DNA from: Sequoia sempervirens
Taxonomy: Eukaryota; Streptophyta; Pinopsida; Cupressales; Cupressaceae
Direction: 5' to 3'
Assembly (NCBI GenBank): GCA_007258455.2
Contig: VDFB02193867.1
Span: forward strand, 529,034,514-529,098,513
DNA length: 64,000 nt
Translations under genes and position numbers: made by a program
The notes under the pieces: generated by a model
The model's database searches: none
The model's input: only the letters and a program-made list of their open reading frames with translations
What the model was told of the DNA's origin: nothing
Shown here: positions 1 to 11,229 of the stretch, piece after piece
Layout: each line of letters begins with the position of its first letter
Position numbering within the stretch: the first letter of the stretch is position 1

Positions 1-1130
1 TTAGACAATTGGGTACTCAAAACTAAAAAAATATTTGTTGGAGCCTAGATAGTGGGACTCATTCACCATTAATGGTGAATCAATCCACTTCCTAATTTCT
101 ATAATTTCAAAAGTGGAATTTGTAGCTCCTGGTTTGCACTTCTTCTCTTGACAAGTTTCCATATCCAAAACTGTAGAATTCATCCTATAGGGGTTCTCCA
201 AGCTTCTTTTAGGGCTTTGACAACTTTGAATATCTTTTAAAATTTGTTGACAACTTTTCCAATCTTTCTCTTTGACAAATATTCAACCTATACCTGCAAA
301 ACACATGCAAAGAGAGGGAAAAATTGTTGAGGGTTAGTGAATAGGGGTTTTCCTTGGTCAAACCCCATATTGATAATTAAACCCTTGAAAATGATATGAA
401 ATATGGAAAGAGAATGATGAATGAACAAAGAAAATGCTACAACTCACCAAACCCTTGAAGTAGAATTCTGCAGACATGCAAGTAATGGCTCCAATGTGCT
501 TAAATGCTCTTCTAGACAAAATGCTTGAATGTTAAATCACTTAAATTCTTGTTGGATTGATTAAGAGATTAGGGAGGAGAAATGAGTAGAAAACCCTATA
601 TTTATTACACAATTATGCAATAATTCCTGAAAATACCACATCATAGGTTGACCTTAGATCTTAGAAAATAAAAACTTGCCAGAAATTTGAAATTATTTTG
701 AGTTTTGTACCAAAGGGGACTCATTTGCCCCTAATGGAAAATGGGTCCCACTTAAGACATTTTAAGTGGCGTTTGGAAATTAGATATTTTAAATTATGTT
801 TATCGGGATTATTTTCAAAAATACACTTAAGGCCTGTAAATGTAAAATGGGGCCAATTAAAGCATAAGAAAGGTCCAATTATTAATGACAAGCCTAGAAA
901 GTGTTAAATTTTGTTACAAAACTTTACAACACTTTGAAATAAGGCTTGGTAAGTGATAAAAAGAGGTTATTTAGGTGAAACACATTAACAAGACCCTAGA
1001 AAAGTGTGAAAGTGTGTTAAAACACTTTACATCACTTAAGGTACCACTTGAATTATTTTTAATTCACAAGGGCCCAATACCTAATGTGAATGTGTTAATG
1101 ACATTAAAACACTAAATCAAGGAAAAATTA
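1..1130 (-). mobile_element. Gypsy LTR and leader remnant, reverse orientation
   Basis: Read on the minus strand, this stretch runs from an LTR-like U3 (about 1130 down to 610), through a TATA-like AATAAATATAG near 600, to a leader. It matches the forward LTR/leader beginning at 7808 in order: repeated 'gtgttgtaaagt' words, the 34-bp palindrome (716-757), a donor/acceptor pair around 447/294, the block GGGGTTTGACCAAGG (about 345-375) and a second palindrome (52-87). No coding sequence is supported; the 66-codon open frame at 1-201 is leader sequence. Both outer ends are uncertain and no PBS was found. Confidence 0.7.
294..447 (-). other. Putative leader intron (copy 1)
   Basis: On the minus strand the sequence GTTTG|GTGAGTTG is followed 154 nt later by a pyrimidine-rich tract and TTTTGCAG|GTATAGGTTGAA. 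The same donor context (GGGTTTG|GTGAGT) recurs at 37235 and the same downstream exon start (TAGGTTGAA) at 37073 and 38570. This is the strongest acceptor of the set. Splicing is inferred from consensus and recurrence only. Confidence 0.55.
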
Positions 1131-1192
1131 AGCCAAAATCACAATGAGGACCCAAATGAGAAAGATAAAAAGTAGAAGGGTTTCTTTTTTCA

Positions 1193-1453
1193 TGTCCACA
1201 AGACATTATCATTCGACCTCCTATTGTGATTAACCTAGATGGCAATGATGAGATTGCAAGAATTGATGAAGTACACAATAAATTGAATACATTGTTTTCT
1301 TCTTCTATGAGCTTAAATGATAATTCTCCTACGAAGAGTGTTGAAAATGGTGATGATCCTAGTTCGACACTTGTTATAGTTCCTTTGGCTAGTTGCTCAC
1401 CTTCTGTATACGATGAACAAGATTGGGATGCAAAAAACCTGCTAATAGGTTGA
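1193..1453 (+). pseudogene. C-terminal remnant of a gypsy polyprotein, unassigned
   Basis: An open frame encodes about 86 acidic, Ser/Asn-rich residues ending in EQDWDAKNLLIG and a TGA stop. Directly downstream lies the gypsy 3' noncoding region and polypurine tract, so its position suggests the end of the internal coding region of a forward element. No catalytic motif or zinc knuckle is visible and I do not recognise the domain. It could be a linker or the end of gag-pro; a chance open frame is not excluded. The antisense frame over 1117-1497 is taken as a shadow. Confidence 0.35.
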
Positions 1454-3001
1454 CTTGCATGTTCCTTACTAGTCTTTTGCATTACTTTCATTTTCATGTT
1501 ATGTGTGTGATTTCATGTGCATAATGTGATCTCCTATACTATTTTATTTCATGTATCTCTCTTTGTGGCATTCCTCTATTCGTACCTACATTCTTCTATA
1601 TGTTGTAAACATTTTATCTTTTCTATGTCCTATGTTTTCCTTTTGGGGATGGCATAAGGCATTGAGACATTCATGTCTCTTCCAAGTTGACCTGAAATTT
1701 TTTCTTTGTTTTTTCTCTCTTTGTTCCATTCTTCCTATTTCATGAGTATTTGGGGAATGATGATAGTTTCAAGCTCTATAAAAAAATTGTAGCAAAGACA
1801 TACTTACCCTGAATCCATGGATCCCTTATGTGATTTTGAGATTTCATTTTGGGGGAAACCCCTTGTCATGACATAGCTTCATTTTGAAACATATGAATTG
1901 GCATAGGGCTTTCCAAATAAGCTCTCATGTACTCTTTATTTTTAACATTTATCATTTTCTACTTTAAAGTAATTTCTCATATCGTGTTATTTAGGACTTT
2001 CTTTAAAGTGGGGGCATACATTAGAATTATTCTTTATGAACTCGTGTTTCATTGTGTAGTCTTCTTACTTCATGCGACATGTATTTTTATTTGTGTTCAC
2101 ATTGGTTGTGATGTCTTTCTAGAGTGTGATCTCTCTTTACATATTATATTCCTCTTAGTGGTTTGATGCAACACACTACATCCCCTAAGTTGTGAATCTT
2201 CTATTCTTTGATTGGTCCTCTCTTGGAGATGTTACACACAATGTTTCCCAAGTTAAGACCTTAAATGAACTAAGGAAAACTCCTTTGAACATACTTTTTC
2301 ATTTACAATATTTGTTAAATGGCCACCTTGAATAACACACTTTTCTTTCCTGTGGTGTCATCTTGTTTGTTCATGAGTATCAAGCATATGAATCTTTTCT
2401 TTCCTCATGAAGCTTGAAGTTCATTGATGTGTGGTACCTTCTCAAACTTATCTAGAGGTATAGCTTCAATATTGTTGTACATATGGGAGCCAAACTTAGG
2501 CATGCCTTTCCCATATCCACTTGCTTGCCTGTGTGAGCGCATACTAACCATGTGCATATGTGTCTTGCTAGGGGCTCACCTAGTGGACATACTGAGGTTC
2601 CACTAGCCCTTGTCAGCATGTGTTGGTTTTCATAGTGGAAATTTTATTCCACTTGTAAAAGTTTCTTGGACAAATATCTTAGATTTTATCCACGATGTGC
2701 TTGAAAAATGGTCGAGGCTTGATCCACCCCTCTTTTTCCTTTTTCTTTCTTCTTTACGTCTTTGGAAGTGTATACTTGTGTCTTGTTATTACTCCTTACA
2801 TCATTCAAATTTGTGTTCTTTTTCACCTATGTTGGTTTTACATAAGATCTTGATCCTGGGGGCTTGTGCAGCCCTCTTGGTCATTGTTGTCCTATCTCAC
2901 GAGCATTGGTACACTTGAACCCCTCTTGATGCAAGTTTTATCTACTTTAGTGTGAGTTTGAAGAAAGTTCCTCCTCTCACTAAAGTGGGGGATAAATTTA
3001 G
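1454..3001 (+). mobile_element. Gypsy 3' noncoding region with polypurine tract
   Basis: This T-rich stretch has no supported gene. Parts of it (about 1790-1990, 'tgacatagctt', 'ggcatagggctttc', 'taagctctcatg') match 6940-7040, so it is the same 3' noncoding region as in the element ending at 7807. The last 60 bases hold a stem (ACTTTAGTGTGAG with CTCTCACTAAAGT) running into the purine tract TAAAGTGGGGG at 2981-2991, and a probable LTR starts at 3002. Hydrophobic open frames at 1551-2918 are explained by T-richness. Confidence 0.7.
2981..2996 (+). other. Polypurine tract (plus-strand primer), copy 1
   Basis: TAAAGTGGGGGATAAA lies just upstream of a TGTA LTR start at 3002. The same tract precedes the LTR at 7808, and both sit on the 3' side of a conserved stem-loop. 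Confidence 0.7.
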
Positions 3002-3703
3002 TGTAGGAAAATGTGTTCCTCTACATTTTTACACTTTTTTGGGCCCTCCCTACTAGAATTGGGCTTCTTTATGCCTTATTTGGTCCTATTTTGCATCCAC
3101 AAGCATTATTTAATGCATCTTTATGAGGATAATCCTGACATATATCAAATGACTAATCACAAATTAATAATTTTGGATTATATGGCCCATATTTAGTGAT
3201 CTGGGACTCATACGCCACCTTGGGCATATGGTCCCCACTAAGGTTTTGAGGCCTAGATTATAATTTCACATAAAATTAAACCTTTCTTGAAATTTGTGTC
3301 CCAAGCTTAGCCTAATGGGACTCATACACCACAACTAGCATATGAGTCATGCTTAGCTTAGACCTTATTTAAATTCAAATTCTTGGTGAGATTTTATTCT
3401 CCTAGATCCGACGTTGGCTTGTAGTGTTGTAGTTTCAATAATTTTGGCATAAAAAAGTATAAATACAAGGTTATTTCACTCATTTTTCACATAGCAAGTT
3501 AATGAAGCATTCCTATAGAAAATTTGTGATCAAGAGCACTTACAAGATTTTACAAGAGCATTCAAGAGTTATTATCAATCCTTTTGGAGGATTATTCAAG
3601 TATTAAGCATCATGTCAAACTCGTCATGCATCATGTTTGTTTTTGAGCTAACATTTGTGATGTAGGGTTTTATGATTCAAGCAAGAATTCAAGTCAAGAT
3701 CCA
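3002..3703 (+). mobile_element. Gypsy LTR, subfamily I, cut by an assembly gap
   Basis: The LTR begins TGTAGGAAAATG after a polypurine tract. It matches, in reverse, the sequences ending at 38016 and 41348 (shared 'gggccctccct', 'ttggattatatggcc', 'cttggtgagattttattctcctagat'). It holds two palindromes (about 3204-3238, 3319-3351) and a TATA box TATAAATA at 3458-3465, followed by the conserved ACAAGGTTATTTCAC where transcription probably starts. The 3' end, and the intron region expected from other copies, fall in the following run of N. Confidence 0.75.
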
Positions 3704-3803
3704 NNNNNNNNNNNNNNNNNNNNNNNNNNNNNNNNNNNNNNNNNNNNNNNNNNNNNNNNNNNNNNNNNNNNNNNNNNNNNNNNNNNNNNNNNNNNNNNNN
3801 NNN
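3704..3803. other. Assembly gap of 100 N
   Basis: Exactly 100 undetermined bases. Comparison with 8660-9490 suggests that several hundred bases of leader, including the intron, are missing here, so 100 is probably a placeholder length. Confidence 0.95.
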
Positions 3804-4404
3804 CACCTAGATTCTACAGTGTGGGATCTATCTCATTTCATTAGGTGAAAGACTCTAATTGAGCAAAAGAGAATCATGGAATTCCATCCACCTTAAAATC
3901 TATGGTTCATTTTGGTTAACCTGCTTTTCGAACATCTTATTTTCTAATTTGGAGTCCGTTTTCATCCTACTCCTAGCTTGCATTGAATTTCCATTATAGT
4001 TGCATTGGTTAATTTGCGTCTAGGGTTTCAAATTTTTGCATTAGAGAATAGGTCATTTAGCTTATATTTTTGCATATAATTTCCTTAAAAAATTCTAAAA
4101 TTCTGCATCCACATCTTAGATTTGCATCATACAACATCAAACACATAAAAAACAATTCAAATTTTTTGAAAATTTTGCAAAAAAATAATACTAGGACTCA
4201 TTCGCCATGCTAGGAAAATTAGTCCCTATTTAGATTTTTAACTGACTATTATAACATTAGAAACCTCATTTATATGCCTCATCAGCCTCCTACTACCATA
4301 TACTATAATTCTGGACAGTTTCTAGAACATTTTTTATATGCATATAGGTCAAAAACATCAATTTGGGGTAGTCATTTTTTATATCATTTCAATAGCATGC
4401 ATCC
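3804..4404 (+). mobile_element. Gypsy 5' leader (untranslated)
   Basis: The first 90 bases match 9487-9580 closely (CACCTAGATT, 'tgtgggatctatctc', 'attaggtgaaagac'), the downstream leader of the other forward element. A palindrome lies near 4196-4225. No gene is supported. Another diverged copy is at 27185-27290. Confidence 0.65.
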
Positions 4405-4690
4405 TTAGATCTGAAAATATTTACATTTCTGAAATTTTGCATAACATTGATAAAAGTACTTTTCATTTTTGCATATATAATATTTATTTTCATAAAACTT
4501 TGCATAAGTTTGATAAAAGTTTTTTTTCATTCTTGCATGTACATTGTTTTCATTCTTCAAATCTTGCATATATTGGATAAGAATGTTTTGTATGTTCGCA
4601 TATACATTATTCATATTGTTGAAACATTGCATGAAATGGTTACATGTGCTTTTCATTTTTATTCATACAATGCTAGTACCTTACGTATTT
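4405..4690 (+). repeat. Tandem repeat, ~64-bp unit, about four copies
   Basis: The word GCATAA(C/G)(A/T)TTGATAAAAGT and its degraded forms recur at 4438, 4502, 4566 and 4628 (spacings 64, 64, 62), with 'ttttcatttttgcat' between. The period leaves frames open on both strands (4338-4843), which explains several overlapping spurious ORFs. Confidence 0.75.
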
Positions 4691-4988
4691 AGACATGCTA
4701 AGAAACATTTCCTATCCCCTCCCTATGAGAGTGTTTTTGTGAAAGAGACTACAACCTTGGACATTCCTAACGATCATATTTGTTCCTCAACTAATCTCTC
4801 CTATTCAAGACAGAGTTATTTTGGTAGAAGAACCAATTCATGAGAGTTTTGAGAATCCTATTTGTTTCTCTCCTCTTACCTCTCTTAGTGGAAAATAAAT
4901 TGATAAACAAGACAATAAAACCATAGGTAATCATGACAACAACATTTGTTCTACTTCTAGTATCTCTCCTAGTTGTGAAGTAGATACT

Positions 4989-6679
4989 TTGATGTTAGAC
5001 AACACAATCAATGAAGATCATGAATATCTTAGTTGTCGCCCTTCACCTTTTGAAACCCCTCTTGATAATGTTCAATATTCAACCATTGATCATTCCCCTA
5101 CTTGCGATAAAGTCCTTTTAGAAGAACCAACCTATGAATGCCAAAAACATTTGGCTTTTTGTTCTCCTCAAAAAATTCCTCCTAGAAAAACTATCATGAT
5201 GCAAGACAATCATAAAGTGACATTTGAATCCCCTTCACCAACACATCATGCCAATAAAGACAAAATTCTTGAGGGTATGATGACACAAGTGGGATCTCCT
5301 TTAATTAGTGAGCTTCCTATAAGTCACCTTCCATTAGTAAATCACACAAAAAATTAAGAGATGTCTTGAAATCCATGATGCAATCTAATCATAATAATGT
5401 TTTGCAACTGTTGAGTTATAGCTTAGTGACTCAAACATCTAGGGGACCACACAACACTCATACAACATTACTTTTTCCTCAAAAAGTGCCTAGTTTTGAA
5501 GACCTTAGAAAGGCTCCTGCTAATATATCTGTATGGGAACTCATTCAACTCTCACTAACAGTCAAACTTCTTTTTCACAAAATGTTGCAAATACAGGAGG
5601 AGATCCAATCTTACATAAAATCAAATCATATGACATCCTCCTCTCATCTCATACAAGCCACCCAAGTAGAAATCACATTCCCTAAACATGAATTACCCCC
5701 ACTTGAGATTGAAAACAAAAATGATCCCTTGATGATAAAGGTGATCATTAATGAAACTTTAATTAGGCACACTCTCATCGACAATGGAGTTGAAATTAAT
5801 GTTTGTAGCATGGACAAAAATATCATTCAACTTAATGATGTTCATATTTGTGGCTTTGAAAATGTTAATAGGCAACCACTTGGGATGATCACATTACCTA
5901 TTGAGGTCAGACTTTTAGTGTTACCTACCTCTATCCATATCATGCAAGGAGCCCTTCCATACAGTCTTCTCCTAGGGAGACCATGGATTCATGCTATGAA
6001 AGGAGTCCCATCTACCCTTCACCATGTAATGAAATTTGAATACAACAACAAGATATACACGATTGATGCAAATGAGCGAAGCTATGCGTCAACTGATCAC
6101 AACACTTTCAACTGTCATAATCCTTCCATTCCTAGGTCAAAACATGAACCTATACAAGTTGTCCTGAACTCTTCACCTACAAAAAAAATCTTTCATTATA
6201 ATTTGGGGTCATTAGATTCTACACCTCCTTTCCCTAAAATTTCCAAAATATCACCCTCATGGTCCAAAGAGTCATATACAAACGATTCATTTTTAGACAA
6301 AACTTCTAGTAGTGATTGGGGTTTCACACCTATCTTTAAGGGAGAATGTGAAATATCACAATCTCAACCCAAACAACCTTGTGTTCCATTCACTCAACTT
6401 AGTTCTACCAAATCACCCCATGGTGGTGATAGGGGTAATATAACTCCCATCCCTCATGAAGCAATGACACATAACATTAAAAATGATTTATGTTCTTGTA
6501 AAGAACCCACTCCTTCTCACAAACACACACCCCCTTCATCTAACTTGGAAGATTGTTATGGTATCGGTTACAATCTTCCTCCTATACATGGATGCAATGG
6601 ACACATGAACAAAACTGACATATCATACTCTTTCAAGAAACATCTAGGGGTATCTCCCTTATCTCCACTCTCCTCTTAG
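4989..6679 (+). pseudogene. Gypsy gag linker and aspartic protease
   Basis: Two adjacent frames (4989-5357, then 5366-6679, 437 codons) carry the end of a gag-like region and a retroviral-type aspartic protease. The stretch VWELIQLS at about residues 56-63 of the second frame matches LWDLIQNS in the reverse copy at 28.5 kb. The protease shows HELPPLEI, the active-site LIDNGVEINVCS (~142-153) and LLGRPWIHAMKGVPSTLHH (~202-220), typical of plant gypsy proteases. DNG in place of DSG/DTG also occurs in such elements. The tail is Ser/Pro-rich, contains WGFTPIFKGE (like WGSLEFTPLFMGE at 27.9 kb), and ends without the G-patch seen in the other copy. No CCHC knuckle, RT or integrase follows; the element goes straight to its 3' noncoding region. 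Confidence 0.85.
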
Positions 6680-7787
6680 ACTTTTCCCAACACAATTCAA
6701 CATCTAAAGGAGTGTGGTGCTCTTCCTTATGTTGGAGCACCTAATTCCTCTACTCGACACTAACTTTCATCCATTCTAGGCTTATCTTTGTCCTGCACTA
6801 AGTGGGGGTGAGGAGCTTGATAGCCTTGTCCTCGTATGCCACTTGTCGTTGTCTCTTTTGATTAGTCATTAACCTTTCATGAATGTATAAGAGTAAGCTT
6901 GGGATGTGGACAACTTGTCTTAAATTGACTCACATGTGATATAGTCCATTTCTTCATGACGTAGCTTATCCAAAACATGTGACTTGGCATAGGGATTTTA
7001 AAATAAGCTCTCATACCTTCTTCTACTTTAAAGCAATTGCTCATAGTAATGGTGTTAGCAACTGCTTTAAAGTGGTGGGAATACATAGGCAACATCTTTT
7101 TTTCAAATTTCACAGTGTGATTTACTTTTTCTTGTGATGTGTCCTCTTCTTGGCGGTGTAATTAGGTTTGATGCCTTCCAAGAGTGTATGATAAACTGAA
7201 GTGATCTGATGCGAATGAGGCATCCCATGGATAATGATCTGACACCCTGACTTGTCCTCTCTTGGAGACATTGGGCAAATGATCCTTAAGAAGAAGACCT
7301 TACATGAACAAAGAAAAATCCCCTTTAAAAAAATATTTACATAACATTCAAAAACATTTACAAAAAGCATTACATTGTGGTGCCTTATCAAAGTTATCAA
7401 GAGGATAAATTTAGTATGGTTAGTATAATGGGAAGCCGACACACTAGCATTCCTTTCTCACTAAACCACTTCTTTGGAATCACTCACCCCACGGATGACC
7501 TTATGTTCAATGGCCCCAGAGTGAGCGTATCATGGATTACTCACCCCATAGATGACCTGAAGTTCTATGGCCCTAGAGTGAGTGCATCCTTTCCACCTCA
7601 TTTTTATTTCCTTTAGTTCTTTCCATTGCATGATTGTGTATTTTGATGGTTTGACTTAGGATGTTAGATCTTAGGGGTTTGATTTCCTTCTTGATCTTTT
7701 TCATTCTTTGGCATTTTCATTTGTATACTTGAATCTCTCTTGAATGTCTACTTTAGTGTGAGTTTGAAGCAAGTTCATCCTCTCACT
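6680..7787 (+). mobile_element. Gypsy 3' noncoding region, pol absent
   Basis: No coding domain is visible between the protease frame and the next polypurine tract. Sequence around 6940-7040 matches about 1790-1990. A 57-bp unit starting ACTCACCCCA(C/T) and ending CC(C/T)AGAGTGAG(C/T)G is duplicated at 7482 and 7539. A stem-loop (about 7750-7790) leads into the purine tract. Confidence 0.65.
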
Positions 7788-7797
7788 AAAGTGGGGG
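7788..7797 (+). other. Polypurine tract, copy 2
   Basis: AAAGTGGGGG lies 10 bases before the LTR start TGTAAAAAAAGG at 7808. Sequence and spacing match the tract at 2981. Confidence 0.7.
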
Positions 7798-7807
7798 CTA
7801 AATGTAC

Positions 7808-8730
7808 TGTAAAAAAAGGAAACTTTCTTGATTTGGGGAATAATTCATGATAAATTGGACTTAATGAGGCCTTGATTTGGTGTTGTGAGGTGTTTTTAAC
7901 ATCCACACAAGGTCTTGGGCCCTTTCAAATGCATTTATCAATGTCTTGTAAAGGTGTTGTAAAGTGTTGTAAAATACTTTAGTGCTTTTATAGACTTAAT
8001 GAACCCATTTCTCCATAATTCAACATTATAAAATGTGTTTAATAACATTATCATACTAATCTAGAAGGTTTTTGAATTGAACTTAATGTTAAACTAGTGT
8101 TGTAATGTGTCTTGCACATTCACATTTGTTCTTGGGCCTTCCTAGGCTATGTGGACCTCATTTTAGTGTTGTAAAGTGTATTTAATCACACTTTCACATT
8201 GAATTATGTGTCCCAAGCCCTAATTGAACTTTACATCACCACTAATAGGCCCCTATTACCCCATATTGTCCATCCCAAGGATATATTTGATGAAATAGCT
8301 GACAAAGACATCATATAAACCTTATTTTCTTATCTCCTAAAAACCTAGAAGTCAAATGGGCCCCAGTGGGACTAATTCACCACCTATGGTTAATGAGTCC
8401 CTACTAGGTGGGATTGATTTTCCCAAGGTGGTAAATGAGTCCCATTTGGGTCAAATTTGAGTTTTGAGTAGGAAAAACTAAAATTTAAGTTTATTATTTT
8501 TACATGTCAGCCTTAGGGATCCAATTTACAAGCTAATAATGTGTATTTCCTATAAAATCAAATCTCTAAACCTTAAATCATAACCATTATTCATTATTCA
8601 TCCATCATTCTTCCATCTCAAGTCAAGCAAGTTAGGGTTTCATCATTTCAAGTCATTAAGATAGCAATTTTCAAACATTCAAGGGAATATTCTTCATGTT
8701 TTTTATAGATATTCAAGGTCAATAATCATG
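7808..8730 (+). mobile_element. Gypsy LTR plus first leader exon, subfamily II
   Basis: It begins TGTAAAAAAAGG after the polypurine tract. The body carries repeated 'tgttgtaaagtgttgtaaa' words also seen at 25800 (+) and 900-1060 (-), and palindromes near 8366-8402 and 8415-8443. A TATA-like TATAAAATCA lies at 8551. The U3 differs strongly from that of the LTR at 3002, so these two are not a pair from one insertion. The true LTR end and PBS were not identified. Confidence 0.7.
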
Positions 8731-8876
8731 GTAAGGTAATAACCCCATTTTTGCATGCTTCATTACATTCTTTCTCTATTTTGTTTTAATTACCTAAAAG
8801 GGGGTTGACCAACACAAACCCCCATGCCCTAACATTCGCTATTTCTCTCTCTTGTCTTGTGTGTTTCCAAATTTAG
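8731..8876 (+). other. Putative leader intron (copy 2)
   Basis: CATG|GTAAGG is followed 146 nt later by a pyrimidine-rich tract and AAATTTAG|ACATC. Inside lies the conserved block TTACCTAAAAGGGGGTTGAC. Length and layout match the other copies; the acceptor is weaker than in copy 1. Confidence 0.45.
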
Positions 8877-10080
8877 ACATCTTGGAGGCTTGTAAATAAT
8901 TAAAGATTGCATTGTAAATTTTTTTAAGTCTTATCTTCATTTAACAATTCAAAATATCAACAAAAACTCACTTTCAACTTCAAAAATCAGACTTTCAAAA
9001 GTAGACACCTATAGAAAGCCAAAGTACAGACTGTGAGCTCATGTTTCCTCTTTTGGATCTTCAAAAATTCAAAAGTGGACTCATTCACCATCAGTGGTGA
9101 ATGAGCCCCATTTCTAGGCCTGAACATAGTTTTCTACATTTCTGGATACCCTTTTGTCCAAAATAGGTTCTGACTCAGTTTTACAGAACTATGACTAATT
9201 CGTCCAGAATGGTGAATGAGTCTGAGTAGGCCAAATTTCTAGGATGAAAAACATTTCAAATGTCATTTCTAGCCTCCTTCCATATCTCAAGTGCATACTT
9301 TCGGTCTCATCCATTTTTATTTCAGTTTTGCATTTATTTTTTATGTGTTTTTTCATTACACAATGTGTTTTCAAAAAAGTTGTGTTTCTTTAGTTTCCAT
9401 TCAATAATCAATCCATTTTATCAGTTTATTGCATCTAGATCATTGAATTTAGGCATAATTTCATCATACATACATTAGATTGAGTGAACCACCTAGATTT
9501 TGTGGTGTGGGATCTATCTCTTTTCATTAGGTGAAAGACCCTAATTGAGCAAAAGAGAATCATAGCATTCCATCCACCTTAAAATATTTGGTTTAGGTTT
9601 GATTACCTAAAAGGGGATTGACTGAGGTAAACCCCAATTCAATAAAAAAATCATTTTTTTTCTACACTTGAGTGTTTGATTTCAGATTTACAGGTTGAAG
9701 ATCAAGTTGAGCAATATTTGGAGCAAAATTCTCAAAGTTGCAAAGTTGCAAAAGTTGTCATTCAAGAAGCATAATCAAAGAATTGAAGCTACAAAATTGC
9801 ATACAAACTTCCAGAACTTGATAACATGGAATTTGAGAGTGTATAAATCAAAGAGCAGGACCCTAAAGTTAGTTTTATGAAAACCTAAAAGGACCCATTC
9901 GCCACTGAATGAAAATGACTCCTCTATAGCACAAAAATAACTTTCTAGCTAGGTACACATCTATTTATGCTCTAAAAACATCCCCCATAGTTGCTATAAA
10001 AGTTAGGTTGAATTTTTTATTGTTATTTGTATCTTATTTTATACATAATTGAGTGAAACATCCCTTAGAAAAATAGTGGT
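8877..10080 (+). mobile_element. Gypsy leader, downstream part
   Basis: Noncoding leader with palindromes at about 9077-9108, 9190-9224 and 9891-9922. The segment 9487-9590 matches 3804-3895. A second copy of the GGGATTGAC...AAACCCC block occurs near 9615-9637, followed by a possible acceptor TTTCAG at 9680-9685 and ACAGGTTGAAGAT. It breaks off near 10080, where reverse-orientation gag begins. Confidence 0.6.
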
Positions 10081-10088
10081 TCAACATC

Positions 10089-10542
10089 TTATTTATTAAA
10101 CATTTTGGTGAGCCCATTTTTCAATGATTCAGAAGGTAAAGCACAACTAGTGGTTGAGGTAAGATGTTTTCCAAAAATTTGATCTAGGTTACACACAAGC
10201 TCAACTCCTTCTTCACTTTCAATCATTTGATGTATGTTATCTATGGTAGGAATAGTAGTGATTGAAATGTTTTTAGTACTCAATTGATGTTGTACTTTTT
10301 CTAAGTCTTCATGGATTTGGATTATGTTTTCTTGTGGAATACTAGCAAAAATTGTTTGAACACTTGTCAGACTACTTGAAGGCAAAGAAAACATAATCCA
10401 TACCTAGTGAACTAGTGTCAACACTAGGAGTGGAAGAGCTAGATAATCCAAGATCCATGAAGATTGTACTATCACAAGATGACATGAGTCTCAAACTTTG
10501 TCTCACTATAGTATTAGCAATAGGACACCAAGTAGTAAAGCT
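10089..10542 (-). pseudogene. Gypsy gag N-terminal fragment
   Basis: On the minus strand an ATG at 10542 directly follows leader sequence and opens a frame beginning MSFTTWCPIANTIVRQ. This frame runs to about 10372; the open frame then shifts and continues to 10089 with ENIIQIHEDLEKVQHQL and an amphipathic, acidic segment. I read this as the start of gag because it is the first open frame after the leader that is homologous to 35880-36422. No conserved gag domain is recognisable. The fragment stops within 450 bp and the opposite-strand leader begins. Confidence 0.45.
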
Positions 10543-11215
10543 CATGCAAGGGAAAATAAATGAATGTAAGATAAATGCATTTAACACAAGATAAATGCTA
10601 TCTAATTCAAATGAAATGAAATTAGGTGCAGTGAAAGGAATGAAACAAAAAAATTGCAAACTAAAATAGAAATCTAACAACAACAAATAGAAACACAGAA
10701 ACAAAATTTTCAATGTTGTAATATTCAGTTTAAGATCTAAAATGGTACTAAATCACCTAGATGGGAATATGAATCCCAATTATGGTTTTTCAGGGGTTCA
10801 AATGTTGATAAGAAATCAACACACAATGCCCAAAAACTAGGCAAAACAACCTATACTGGGAATAAATCACCTAGAGGGCGTATGAGTCCTAGATTAGGGT
10901 TCTTGCACAAATTTCAAAAAATTGGAAGTGAATTTTAGGTTTTATATTTTGAATGATGTCCAAACTAAATGCATTTATAGATTTTAAGTGAAATTCAATG
11001 ATGCAAGATGCAAAAATGCAACCTATATTCACTTTCACTAATGCAATATTTTGAAACCCTAGATGCAAATTAACTAATGTAAAACCTAATGCAAAGTTAA
11101 TGAAAGCTAGATCTAGGACTATGATGCACTCCACATTAGAAAATAAGGTGTTCTAAAGGCTAGATTCACCAAAATGAAACCTCAAAGATAGGGGGAAGGT
11201 TCCACCATATTTAGG
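10543..11215 (-). mobile_element. Gypsy leader upstream of gag, reverse
   Basis: About 600 bp match 35880-36422 in the same order and orientation (for example 'gatctaaaatgg(t/g)actaaatcac' and 'aatgatgcaagatg(c/t)aaaaatg'). Two palindromes are present near 10745-10775 and 10858-10893. It ends abruptly against a forward integrase fragment, so this is a rearrangement junction. Confidence 0.7.
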
Positions 11216-11229
11216 TTTCCTGCCAAATT

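Noticed and set aside
4338..4843. Overlapping open frames on both strands
   Set aside because: They all cover the ~64-bp tandem repeat, whose lack of stops opens several frames; no domain or composition supports a protein.
3002..8730. LTRs at 3002 and 7808 as the pair of one insertion
   Set aside because: Their U3 regions belong to different subfamilies and do not align beyond short motifs, so they cannot be from one integration.
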